Part shown: positions 1 to 7,846 of the stretch, piece after piece
How the letters are laid out: every line of letters starts with the position of its first letter
How positions within the stretch are numbered: the stretch's first letter is position 1
Assembly (NCBI GenBank): GCA_015490055.1
Contig: WFYP01000225.1
Span: 1 to 16,880, forward strand
Reading direction: 5' to 3'
DNA from: Nitratifractor sp.
Lineage (GTDB): Bacteria > Campylobacterota > Campylobacteria > Campylobacterales > Sulfurovaceae
Length of the DNA: 16,880 nucleotides
Translations under genes and position numbers: made by a program
The notes under the pieces: model-generated
What the model was told of the DNA's origin: nothing
The model's database searches: none
Seen by the model: the letters and a program-made list of their open reading frames with translations, nothing else

Positions 1-44
1 AAAATAACTTTATTTTGCTACAATTTCAATTATATAAGAAATTG

Positions 45-50
45 TATAAT
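45..50 (+). promoter_or_regulatory. Candidate -10 element for the first surface-protein gene
   Basis: A perfect TATAAT hexamer lies 16 bases before the first ATG, in very AT-rich sequence. No convincing -35 box is visible at the usual spacing, which fits the weak -35 conservation known for epsilonproteobacterial sigma-70 promoters. A transcript starting a few bases downstream would have a very short leader with a weak purine-rich ribosome site (AAGAGA, 57-62). The call rests on the hexamer and its position only. Confidence 0.45.
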
Positions 51-66
51 ACAGTTAAGAGACATA

Positions 67-984
67 ATGAAAATAATATTAATATTTTTTATGCTAATAA
101 GTACCATTTTTGCAAAAGGTACTCTAGCAGGTAAAAAGATAAATAACCAAGCAACAGTCAATGTTAATATTGGTGGAACAACTTATAATATACACTCTAA
201 TGTAGATAAGTTTGTTATTGACCAAATAGTAGATATTAATTTAAAATGGCAAGATGATAAAGCAATAGATGTTGCAGCATCTGAAAAGCAGAGAGTTCTA
301 ACCTTTATTTTAAAAAATGAGGGTAATGGTAAAGATACTATAAATTTATCTAGCGAGCACAATAAAACATCTGCTTTTGTACCAGAGAATAGAAAAATAT
401 ATATTGATAAAAATGCTAATGGTATTTTTGATGATAAAGATAAGCTTGTATCTAGTATAGACTTAAATGCAGATAAGAGTGCAATACTATTTATTGTATC
501 AGATATTCCAGATGCTAATTTAACAGCTAAAGAGAAAGCTTATGAAATATTAAAAGCAAAATCTACCAAAAAGAGTAGTAGTAAAAAAGATAGACCCAAT
601 AGCGTAGATATTGTTGTTAGAAAAAGTGAAGATAATGATACTGGAATATATATAGTCAGAGACTATTTTTTACAATCTATTAAGAGCAAAAAGGTAATAA
701 GTGGTGATAAAAAGGCACATACTGGTTCTACTATAGAGTATAAAATAGAACTCTCTATAGGTGGAGAGAACAAAGATAAAGTTATTAAAAACATTGATTT
801 AAAAGATGTTATTAGTAGCGATAGTCAATATATACCAAATAGTTTGAAGTTAAACGGCGTAAGCTTAAGTGATAAAATAGATAATGATAATGGATATATA
901 AAGGGTAGTACAGTTTTTGTGCATATAGATAAAATCGAAGGTAACAATATTGCAACAATTACCTTTGATGTAAAGATAAAATAG
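67..984 (+). CDS. Exported DUF11-like Ig-fold surface protein
   Basis: This is a 305-aa protein with a hydrophobic N terminus that reads as a Sec signal peptide (about residues 1-16, ending in TIFA). It is followed by the module AG-x-x-I-N-N-x-A with a later GG and SN (about 21-55), which recurs in two other proteins of the cluster and is common at the mature start of DUF11 proteins. The middle has LKNEGNG, then IYIDKNANGIFDD (from about 111), an acidic Asp/Asn-rich loop that could bind calcium. The last 100 residues or so look like a divergent DUF11 domain ending in ITFDVKIK. A role in the envelope or outside the cell is inferred from the signal peptide and family; the partner or ligand is unknown. 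It has its own candidate promoter and is separated from the next four genes by a palindromic element, so it may be a separate transcript or the displaced first gene of the same operon. Confidence 0.8.
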   Translation: MKIILIFFMLISTIFAKGTLAGKKINNQATVNVNIGGTTYNIHSNVDKFVIDQIVDINLKWQDDKAIDVAASEKQRVLTFILKNEGNGKDTINLSSEHNKTSAFVPENRKIYIDKNANGIFDDKDKLVSSIDLNADKSAILFIVSDIPDANLTAKEKAYEILKAKSTKKSSSKKDRPNSVDIVVRKSEDNDTGIYIVRDYFLQSIKSKKVISGDKKAHTGSTIEYKIELSIGGENKDKVIKNIDLKDVISSDSQYIPNSLKLNGVSLSDKIDNDNGYIKGSTVFVHIDKIEGNNIATITFDVKIK

Positions 985-992
985 CATAGCTG

Positions 993-1035
993 GTATTCAG
1001 AGGCAAACACATTTTGTGTGCTTACCTCTGAATAC
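993..1035. repeat. Hairpin downstream of the first surface gene
   Basis: GTATTCAGAGG (993-1003) is perfectly complementary to CCTCTGAATAC (1025-1035). The interior adds further pairs around AAACACA and TGTGCTT with two mismatches and a small T-rich loop. It starts 9 bases after the stop codon of the preceding gene, where a terminator would be, but neither strand has a T tract after the stem. It may be a transcript end-protecting stem or part of the neighbouring palindromic element, whose outer arm also contains GGTATTC. Confidence 0.7.
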
Positions 1036-1072
1036 TTAAAAACCTGAGTTCAACGGAATACCACATTCACAA

Positions 1073-1171
1073 AAGCCTAAAAATGGGTAAGATTTTCAAA
1101 ATTAAATTCGAAGTACTAGCCAAAGCTAATTCAAGAATTTAATTTTGAAAAGATTGCCCATTTTTAGGCTT
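1073..1171. repeat. Hairpin 1 of the first palindromic element
   Basis: The arms 1073-1109 and 1135-1171 (37 nt each) match at 34 positions; one of the three mismatches would be a G-T wobble. The 25-nt apical region (1110-1134) holds CTAGCCAAAGCTAA (1116-1129), which can form its own small TAGC/GCTA stem with a CAAA loop. That 14-mer is repeated exactly in the apex of the corresponding hairpin near the right window edge. Confidence 0.8.
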
Positions 1172-1180
1172 CCCTACGGG

Positions 1181-1322
1181 TTTTATGAGGTTTCCCATAT
1201 GCTTAGACAGATTTATTTCTCAAAGAGAGTGCAAGCACAAGGAATTAACCAGTTAGTCCTGCCTTTGTGCTTGCACTCTCTTCGAGAAAAATCTGTTGTT
1301 GCCTATGAAAAACCTCATAAAA
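1181..1322. repeat. Hairpin 2 of the first palindromic element
   Basis: The left arm 1181-1242 pairs with the right arm 1262-1322. Strong blocks are TTTTATGAGGTT with AACCTCATAAAA, and GAGAGTGCAAGCACAA with its complement near 1264-1280; the middle is looser, with several mismatches and small bulges. The loop (1243-1261) contains a short imperfect dyad around AATTAACCAGTTAG. Confidence 0.75.
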
Positions 1323-1372
1323 TTGTGGATATGGTATTCCGTCAAACTCAGGTTAAAAAATAAGGAGTTTTA

Positions 1373-1843
1373 ATGAAACAAATTTTAATAGTAACACTTT
1401 TTAGTTTAACAGCACTAATGGCAAAAATGCCTGTATCTATAACTACTCACTCTTATCAAGAGATTGTAGTTAAAAATAAAAGTGGTAAAAAAGTTAAAAA
1501 GTGGGTTCCGGTTAAAAAGGTAGTTCCTGATGATATTGTTAAGTATGTTAATACAATAACTAATGATACAGACAAGGAATTAACAAATGTAAAGGTAAGC
1601 GATACAATTAACAAAAATGTAGTATTGGTTAAAGGTAGTGAAAAGTCGAGTGCTAAATTTAAGACTCTATACTCAATAGATGGTGGTAAAAGTTATGCAA
1701 CAGCAGATAAGCTATTTATTAAGGGTAAAAATGGAGCTAAAAAGTTAGCAACAGTTAAAGATTACAATGCATTAGAGTTTACAGTAAATAAAGTACCTGC
1801 ACACTCTAAAGTAGATGTTGAATTTAAAGTAAAAATTAAGTAA
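1373..1843 (+). CDS. Small exported DUF11-like protein
   Basis: This is a 156-aa protein with a signal peptide (about 1-17, ending in ALMA). The rest is essentially one DUF11-type Ig-fold: KKVVPDDIVKYVNTITND (from about 48), then NVKVSDTINKNVVLVKGS, then YSIDGGKSYA (about 100-109), ending in a beta-strand VEFKVKIK. The V-P-x-D-x-V-x-Y start and S-x-DGGK-x-Y motif are typical of a DUF11 subgroup found in secreted proteins. The start is fixed by AAGGAG five bases upstream. Its stop is 11 bp before the next gene, so it probably heads the operon of genes 2-5. Its C-terminal residues closely match those of the 305-aa protein upstream. The likely role is a surface or periplasmic building block; the binding partner is unknown. 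Confidence 0.8.
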   Translation: MKQILIVTLFSLTALMAKMPVSITTHSYQEIVVKNKSGKKVKKWVPVKKVVPDDIVKYVNTITNDTDKELTNVKVSDTINKNVVLVKGSEKSSAKFKTLYSIDGGKSYATADKLFIKGKNGAKKLATVKDYNALEFTVNKVPAHSKVDVEFKVKIK

Positions 1844-1854
1844 GGATAGAAGAG

Positions 1855-2949
1855 ATGAAAAAGATAATAGTAGCAACTGCAATTTCAATGTTTGCAGTAT
1901 CTAGCCTATTTGGGGCAGGAACACAAGCGGGAACAGATATTAATAACACGGCAACTTTAAGTTATAGTGCAGGTGGAGTAGCACAGCCAGATAAAACTTC
2001 TAATACAGATAGTTTTAAAGTGGATAAAAAAGTAGATATGGTTTTAGTAACTAGCGATACTAATCAGACAGAGGTTACACCAGGACAACAAGATAGAATT
2101 ACAAATTACGAATTTAAAAATGAAGGTAACGAAAACCAATATTTTAAATTTACAGTTGCCAATTTAGCAAATGATAAAGAGGCAGATTATAATAGTGATA
2201 AAGATAATGACGATGTTAATAATTTAGAGATTAAATGTACATACAAAGATGCAGATGGAAATGACCAAACAGCAAATTGGGCAACAGATTTTACGATTCA
2301 AGTAGAACAAGATACAAATGCAACTTGTCAAGTTAGAGCAGATATTAAAGATGCCAATCATAGTGGAGAAGACCAAGACATTATGAACGTAGAACTATTG
2401 GCAACAGCAGTGACTGATAGCACAGGAAATACAGCAGAGACTGAAAGCGACCATGATACTCAAGACACAGTAGATGTTGTTTTAGCTGATGGTGTTAGTG
2501 ATGGCACTTTAGGTTCAAGTAATCAAGGTAAAGGTGACACTGCTAAAGATGGTAAAGAGGCTGCAAGAAGTGGATATAGAATAGTGACTCCTGTACTTGA
2601 TGTAACTAAAACTTCTTGTGTTGTTAGCGACCCTGTAAATGGTACTACAAAACCAAAAAGAATTCCTGGAGCAGTTATTAGATATATGTTCGATGTGCAT
2701 AATACAGGAACAGGTGATGTAAGTGATGCCAATATTACAGATTCTATTGATAGTAATCTTTTAACAGATGATACAAAAAGTAGTGCTAAAAAAGATGAAA
2801 ATCAAACTTCTTGCAGTTGTTCTACTGAACCCAATACAGATATTAGTGGTGACACAACAGTAAATGGTCAAGATGTAACTATTGAGCATATCAATGTTGC
2901 AAATGGAGACAAACATACTTGTGTTTCTATAGAAACAGAGGTTAAATAA
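1855..2949 (+). CDS. Exported protein with N-terminal module and C-terminal DUF11 domain
   Basis: This is a 364-aa protein with a signal peptide (about 1-21, SLFGA). The mature part begins with the cluster's shared module: AGTDINNTATLSYSAGG, then SNTDSFKVDKKVDMVL (about 25-63). The centre is strongly acidic and Asp/Asn-rich, suggesting a calcium-stabilised extracellular domain. Residues from about 247 form a DUF11 domain with SDPVNGTTKPKRIPGAVIRY, closely matching the end of the 668-aa protein two genes downstream. Cys320, Cys322 and Cys356 occupy a register shared with that protein, and disulphide bonding is likely. A ribosome site (AAGGA, 1842-1846) overlaps the previous stop, indicating translational linkage. 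A hairpin overlaps its own stop. The ligand is not known. Confidence 0.8.
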   Translation: MKKIIVATAISMFAVSSLFGAGTQAGTDINNTATLSYSAGGVAQPDKTSNTDSFKVDKKVDMVLVTSDTNQTEVTPGQQDRITNYEFKNEGNENQYFKFTVANLANDKEADYNSDKDNDDVNNLEIKCTYKDADGNDQTANWATDFTIQVEQDTNATCQVRADIKDANHSGEDQDIMNVELLATAVTDSTGNTAETESDHDTQDTVDVVLADGVSDGTLGSSNQGKGDTAKDGKEAARSGYRIVTPVLDVTKTSCVVSDPVNGTTKPKRIPGAVIRYMFDVHNTGTGDVSDANITDSIDSNLLTDDTKSSAKKDENQTSCSCSTEPNTDISGDTTVNGQDVTIEHINVANGDKHTCVSIETEVK

Positions 2950-2970
2950 ATCGAGGTTCACCTCGGTTTA
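2947..2970 (+). promoter_or_regulatory. Intercistronic hairpin at the stop codon
   Basis: TAAATCGAGG (2947-2956) pairs with CCTCGGTTTA (2961-2970) around a TTCA loop, a 10-bp stem with one G-T pair, starting inside the stop codon. It lacks a following T tract, so it is not a standard terminator. It lies 28 bases before the start of the very large barrel gene and could set the ratio between the small upstream proteins and the barrel by processing or partial attenuation. The stem is seen in the sequence; the function is inferred. Confidence 0.5.
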
Positions 2971-2998
2971 GACAGAATATGAAAGGAGAGTATAGATA

Positions 2999-5900
2999 AT
3001 GAAAAAGTTTTTTGTTTTAATAGTATCTATTGCTCTCTTTTCATCTTCTGTTTTTGGGGCTGTTGTTGGGCAAGAGATTAAAAATAGTGCATTTGTTAGT
3101 TATAATATTGGTGGTGTAGATAAGAATCAGACTACTAATGAAGTTGTAACAAAAATTGCTAAAACACCTGCTACAATCGAATTTTACTCTTATAATCCAA
3201 ACGAAGCGAAGCAAAATTTAGAACCAACTTACTATATAGATAAAGATGGTAACAAAATATTAGTAGATAAGACAAAACTACCAGATGGCACAGAAGTTAC
3301 TACACCAAGCACTTTGGGTATGCAAAAAACTAGCAACTATATGCAAAATGATTTAATAATTATTAAAGTTACCGATTTAGACCAAGATGTTAATGCTAGC
3401 ACACAAGAGAGTATAGAGATAGAGATTGTAAATCCATATACTGGTGATAGAGAGAAGTTGATTTTACGAGAGAGTAGCCCAAATAGCGGAGAGTTTATTG
3501 GCTTTATTAGAGGGAGTAGCGAGAGTGCAAGCAATAACGATGGCAAATTATCGCTAAGAGGTGGCAATAAGATTACCGCACTATATAATGATAATGGTAC
3601 AAATGTTGTAGTAGAGGCAAAAGCTGTTGTGGCAACGCTTAGTTCTAGGCTTATTGCTACAAAAAAGCAATCTAAAAGTGTTGCTAGCGTTGGCGAGCAT
3701 ATTCTATATACTGTAACCCTTGAAAATATCAGTAAAATAGATTTAAAAAATGTAACTATAAACGATACTTTGCCAAATGGGCTTAAGTATGTAAAGGGTA
3801 GTTTTAAAGTAGCTGGCATTAAGGCTGAGCCTACAATTTCACAAGATGGCAAAACATTAAGCACTGTTTATGCTAATTTAGCGGCTCACTCTACTGTAGA
3901 GATTACATATGTGGCACTAATTGGTGCAGGTACTGGAGACGAGGCTATAAATAGAGCTTGGGGAGCTACAAGTTTTGGAACAGAATCAAATATTGCAACT
4001 ACTAAGTTAAAAATCGAAGAGGATTTATACAGAAGCAAAGGCTACATTTTAGGGCAAGTTTACGATGCAAATATAGCAAAAGATGTGAACAACACTAAAG
4101 ATAGTAACTCATCAGCAAAGTATGGTATAGAGGGCGTTAGAGTCTATATGGAAGATGGGCGATACAGTGTAACCGATAAGCAGGGAAAATACCACTTTGT
4201 TAATGTAGCTAACGGCACACATGTAGTGCAAATCGATACCGAAAGTTTTAAAGGGCGATACAGAGTTGCAAAATGTATAGACAATACAAGATTTGCAGAC
4301 TCTAATATTTCGCAATTTGTAGAGCTTTACCATGGCGAGTTAAAGCGAGCAGACTTTTGCTTAGAGAAGATTGCTAAAAAGGTTGGCAAGAGCGAGCTAA
4401 ATTTAAGTGTAAAAAAGGTTAGCTCTAAAGAGGTTGAACTTACAATTAAGTTAGCAAGTAATCAAAAGTTAAAAGAGCCAGTAGCTGTACTTGAACTTAG
4501 CGAAGGCTTAGAGTACGAAGCTCACTCTACAAGTAACAATATAGAGGCTGAGGTTAAAGATAATTTAGTAGCAGTTGCATTAGATGATAGTGGCGAAGTT
4601 AGCTTAACAATTCGTACACTTCCAGGTGCAAAACCTACTAAATCGATAGCTGCAACTCTAATTTACAATTTGCAGTTAGAGAAAAACTTAAAGAGCGATA
4701 CAGCGATTGTAGAGTTTAATACAGGTGGAAAACTAAACCAAGAGATAGCAAAAATTGTTAAAGCCAACGATAGTGTAAAAATGACAGATGCAGGTGGCAA
4801 AGCAGAGCCAAAAGATGGCGATTATGCTTGGAGTAAGCCAACGCATCAAGAGCATATGCCAAAGTATTCACCAGAGAGTATAGACACTTTAGGGCAGAGT
4901 GCTAAACTGCTTTGGCCTCCAAAAGGTTGGGTGCCAGATATTCCATCGACTAGAGTTGCTGTTTTAACACCGAAAAGATGTGCAGTAGAGCTTAGATTGA
5001 ATGGGCATAAAGTAGATATGGTGCATTACGAAGGGATTTTTAGAAGTAAAAACCATAAAATGCAAATTATCCACTTTAAGGGAATCGACTTAGCAAATGG
5101 CGAGAATAGATTTGAGGCGATAGTTAAGAAGCGAGGAAAAGTTATAGATAGACTTAGCCGAGTTATCTATGTAGAGAGCCACGCACCTGCTAGTGCAGAG
5201 TTTTTGCCAGAGTACAGTTACTTAAAAGCAGATGGCAAACATAGCCCAATTATTGCGGTACGCTTTAGAGGCAAAAGTGGGCATCTGCTTCGTGGTGGAT
5301 TAGTTGGAAGCTATACAGTTATTGGCGGATACTCTCCTCAAACTCTTAGTAATGGTAAAGGGCAGTATAGAATCGACTCTAAGGGTATTGCATATATTCG
5401 TCTAAAACCTACTACAAAAGTTGGCGAGCTAACACTTAAATTTAGCGACGCTTTGCAAGTTAAAACAAAATTAAAACCATACTTAAGAGATTGGATTTTA
5501 GTAGGTTTCGCAAAGGGAACAGTTGGCTACGATACAATAAGCTCGCACACAAGTAGTGATGGCAAAGATAAACTATACCATAAAGGAAGAGTTGCATTCT
5601 TTGCAAAAGGGCGTATTAAAGGCGAGTGGCTAGCAACTATAGCATACGATAGTGGTAAAGAGAAGCGAGAGCTTTTTGATACAATAGACCCAGATAAGTA
5701 TTATAAAATTTATCAAGATAATTCGGTGCAAAAAAATGAAGCCCCATCGACCAAAAAGCTTTATGTTAAGTTAGAAAAAGATGACTTTTACGCCCTATTT
5801 GGCGACTTTAATACTGGCTTTAGCGGTACAGAATTTGCAAACTATAGCCGAAGTTTCACAGGCTTAAAGAGTGAATACTCTAATAAAAATATTAAAGCAA

Positions 5901-7846
5901 CTATCTTTGTCGCAAAGAGTGATAAGCTATTCTTTAGAGACGATATATTAGGTGATGGAACAAGTGGATACTATAAATTAAGCCATCAAAATATTATAGA
6001 GGGCAGCGAAAAGATAACTATAGAAGTTCGCCAAAAGCACCACGAAGAGAATATTTTAGAGAGTAGAGAACTTAGCAGGTACAAAGATTACGATATAGAT
6101 TACGATAAAGGAACAATTTACTTTAAAGAGCCAATTTTAAGCCAAGATAGAGAGCAAAACCCAAGATATATAGTTGCAAAATATGAGCTTAAAGGCGACA
6201 AAGGTAGCCACTACACATATGGTGCAAGAGTTGCTTATAATAGTAGCAATAAGAAGTATCAAGTGGGTGCAACATATATAAATGAAGATAGTGGCACGCA
6301 AAAAACTAAGCTTTATGGTATAGATGCTAAAGTTAAAATAAATAAAAAGCTAGACTTTAAAGCAGAAATTGCACACTCTAAAAGTAGAAAAGATGGCACA
6401 AAAAGCGAAGGCAATGCATATTTAGCAGAGTTAAAGTACCACCACAACAAAACAACAGCAAGAGCTTACATTAGAAAGCAAGACAAAGCGTTTGGGCTAA
6501 ACCAATTAAGTAAAGATTTGGGTGCAACTAGAAAAATTGGCTTAGAGATAGAGCAAAAAGTAAATAAAAAAGTTACTCTAAAAGCCAACGCTTACCAAAA
6601 TAGAACAGACGATGGCAACACAAGTCAAGATGAAAAGGTGCTAGAGTTAGCTACAAATTACAGAACTAAAGTTTGGAATAACTCTATCGGTTATAGATAC
6701 GCAAAAAGTAGTGGTGAGAGTGGAGTAAACCAAATTACAGCCTCTGTAGAGAGAAAGGTAGATGATAATTTAACACTATCGCTTAGCCACGAGCAGACAC
6801 TAGGCAGTTTTGAAAATAGCGACTATCCAACAACTACAACTCTTGGTGTTGATTATCGTATAAATAAAAAAACATCTGTTTTTGCAACAGTTAGTAGAGA
6901 AGCAAAAAACAGTGGTACAGATTATAAAGCAAATGCAGGATTAAACTATAAAATATCTGATAGCAGTAATTTCCGCTTTGCACAAGTTTACGAAACTAGC
7001 AAAGATAGTTCAAGAATATACCAAAACTTTGCGGTAGATAAGCTCTTTAAATTTAGTAAAAATGCAAATTTAAAAGTTAGTTACGAAAAGGGTATTGAGT
7101 ACAATAGTGATAACTCTGATAATAATTACAATGCCCTAAATATGGCACTTAACTACAGTTATAAAGATATTAGCTCTAATCTTCGCTTAGGCTTTAAAGT
7201 CTCAGATATAGAGAAAAAGATAACTGCAAATGCAGGCGTTTACATAAAGCAAAGCGACGCTTTAGGTTTAGCATTTGGAGCCGACTACTACAGAGTTTGG
7301 AGTGGCAATAAGTTACAACAAGATATAAATGCCAACTTCTCGTTTGCATACCGCCCAGAGATGACAAATTGGATACTCTTAGATAGATTCGACTATAAAG
7401 ATAACTTAAATAAAGAGCAAGGAGTAAAAGAGCATACTATTAAATTTATTAACAATTTACACCTAAATTACAAGCCAAATGATAGGCTAGAGCTTGGAAT
7501 GCACTACGGCTTAAAGTATGTAAAAGATAATATAGATGGCTTAAGCTTAAGTTCTGTAACCGACCTTTTAGGCTTGCACGCTATTTATGACATTAACGAT
7601 AAATTCGCCCTTGGTGCACAAGCTAGTATGTTGCACTCGTACAGTGCTAAAAATTTAGATTATGGTGCTGGAGTATTTATGGAGTATTCGCCTTGGAAAA
7701 ACAGTGTAATTACATTTGGTTATAACATAGTAGGTTTTAGAGATGAAGACTTTGCCCAACAAAACAACTACCGAAGTGGCGTATATTTACAATTAAAAGT
7801 TAAATTTGACCAAGGCAGTATAAAAGAGGTATTAAAGCATGATTAA
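2999..7846 (+). CDS. Giant outer-membrane barrel protein with DUF11 and SdrD-B-like domains
   Basis: This is a 1615-aa protein. In order it has: a signal peptide (about 1-20); the shared N-terminal module (VGQEIKNSAFVSYNIGG, about 23-39); a beta-rich domain with a long IIIKVTDLDQDVN stretch; a DUF11 domain (about 212-340) with NDTLPNGLKYVKGS; an SdrD-B or carboxypeptidase-regulatory-like domain (about 347-455) with GVRVYMEDGRYSVTDKQGKY; Ig-like domains (about 455-825), including an invasin-like stretch near SYLKADGKHSPIIAVRFRG; and from about 828 alternating amphipathic strands typical of a large outer-membrane beta-barrel, with GDFNTGFSGTEFANYSRS at about 935-952. The last strand, SGVYLQLKVKF, is followed by a 12-residue tail instead of ending on the aromatic. 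AAGGAG lies 10 bases upstream of the ATG. The likely role is an outer-membrane anchor or conduit for the small DUF11 proteins of the operon; it could also be an adhesin. The domain calls are firm in outline; the transport role is speculative. Confidence 0.85.
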   Translation: MKKFFVLIVSIALFSSSVFGAVVGQEIKNSAFVSYNIGGVDKNQTTNEVVTKIAKTPATIEFYSYNPNEAKQNLEPTYYIDKDGNKILVDKTKLPDGTEVTTPSTLGMQKTSNYMQNDLIIIKVTDLDQDVNASTQESIEIEIVNPYTGDREKLILRESSPNSGEFIGFIRGSSESASNNDGKLSLRGGNKITALYNDNGTNVVVEAKAVVATLSSRLIATKKQSKSVASVGEHILYTVTLENISKIDLKNVTINDTLPNGLKYVKGSFKVAGIKAEPTISQDGKTLSTVYANLAAHSTVEITYVALIGAGTGDEAINRAWGATSFGTESNIATTKLKIEEDLYRSKGYILGQVYDANIAKDVNNTKDSNSSAKYGIEGVRVYMEDGRYSVTDKQGKYHFVNVANGTHVVQIDTESFKGRYRVAKCIDNTRFADSNISQFVELYHGELKRADFCLEKIAKKVGKSELNLSVKKVSSKEVELTIKLASNQKLKEPVAVLELSEGLEYEAHSTSNNIEAEVKDNLVAVALDDSGEVSLTIRTLPGAKPTKSIAATLIYNLQLEKNLKSDTAIVEFNTGGKLNQEIAKIVKANDSVKMTDAGGKAEPKDGDYAWSKPTHQEHMPKYSPESIDTLGQSAKLLWPPKGWVPDIPSTRVAVLTPKRCAVELRLNGHKVDMVHYEGIFRSKNHKMQIIHFKGIDLANGENRFEAIVKKRGKVIDRLSRVIYVESHAPASAEFLPEYSYLKADGKHSPIIAVRFRGKSGHLLRGGLVGSYTVIGGYSPQTLSNGKGQYRIDSKGIAYIRLKPTTKVGELTLKFSDALQVKTKLKPYLRDWILVGFAKGTVGYDTISSHTSSDGKDKLYHKGRVAFFAKGRIKGEWLATIAYDSGKEKRELFDTIDPDKYYKIYQDNSVQKNEAPSTKKLYVKLEKDDFYALFGDFNTGFSGTEFANYSRSFTGLKSEYSNKNIKATIFVAKSDKLFFRDDILGDGTSGYYKLSHQNIIEGSEKITIEVRQKHHEENILESRELSRYKDYDIDYDKGTIYFKEPILSQDREQNPRYIVAKYELKGDKGSHYTYGARVAYNSSNKKYQVGATYINEDSGTQKTKLYGIDAKVKINKKLDFKAEIAHSKSRKDGTKSEGNAYLAELKYHHNKTTARAYIRKQDKAFGLNQLSKDLGATRKIGLEIEQKVNKKVTLKANAYQNRTDDGNTSQDEKVLELATNYRTKVWNNSIGYRYAKSSGESGVNQITASVERKVDDNLTLSLSHEQTLGSFENSDYPTTTTLGVDYRINKKTSVFATVSREAKNSGTDYKANAGLNYKISDSSNFRFAQVYETSKDSSRIYQNFAVDKLFKFSKNANLKVSYEKGIEYNSDNSDNNYNALNMALNYSYKDISSNLRLGFKVSDIEKKITANAGVYIKQSDALGLAFGADYYRVWSGNKLQQDINANFSFAYRPEMTNWILLDRFDYKDNLNKEQGVKEHTIKFINNLHLNYKPNDRLELGMHYGLKYVKDNIDGLSLSSVTDLLGLHAIYDINDKFALGAQASMLHSYSAKNLDYGAGVFMEYSPWKNSVITFGYNIVGFRDEDFAQQNNYRSGVYLQLKVKFDQGSIKEVLKHD

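Larger units (their letters stand above)
1041..1354. repeat. Compound palindromic element (outer stem plus two long hairpins)
   Basis: The outer arms 1041-1072 and 1323-1354 are complementary at 28 of 32 positions. They enclose two long hairpins, 1073-1171 and 1181-1322, separated only by CCCTACGGG (1172-1180), itself a mini-hairpin. Drawn as one strand, nearly every base is in a stem, giving a cruciform with a three- or four-way junction. There is no transposase in the window. A second element with the same plan lies at the right window edge. Possible natures are a non-autonomous transposable repeat (MITE-like), a structured RNA, or an intergenic repeat acting as a terminator or processing site. 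It ends 18 bases before the next gene's start codon, leaving that gene's ribosome site intact. Confidence 0.8.
985..1372. other. 388-bp spacer filled by hairpins, no gene
   Basis: The whole gap between the first and second surface genes is inverted-repeat sequence: a single hairpin (993-1035), then a compound element (1041-1354), then only the ribosome site of the next gene. AAGGAG at 1362-1367 sits 5 bases before the ATG at 1373. An open frame of 72 codons (1145-1363) crosses both arms of the element. It has no ribosome site, no signal peptide and no visible family features, and I do not regard it as a gene. Confidence 0.75.

Noticed and set aside
993..1035. Standard Rho-independent terminator after the first gene
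   Set aside because: The stem is strong but no T tract follows on either strand.
1041..1060. Homology of the first element's outer end to the 19-bp repeat at 9843 and 16675
   Set aside because: Only a loose CTGA and GTT pattern is shared after adding gaps, which is not enough to call the ends related by sequence.
1041..1354. Integron attC site, CRISPR array or retron RNA
   Set aside because: There are no regularly spaced direct repeats, no cassette-like gene arrangement with attC core ends, and no integrase, Cas or reverse transcriptase gene in the window. The element is also longer and more branched than attC sites.
1145..1363. 72-codon open frame with an ATG inside the spacer
   Set aside because: It runs across both hairpins of the palindromic element, lacks a ribosome site and shows no domain or signal. 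The base pattern is explained by the inverted repeats.
3337..3864. 175-codon open frame on the - strand inside the barrel gene
   Set aside because: It is antisense to a gene with clear DUF11 and signal-peptide features, has no ribosome site or recognisable domain, and is a shadow frame of AT-rich coding sequence.
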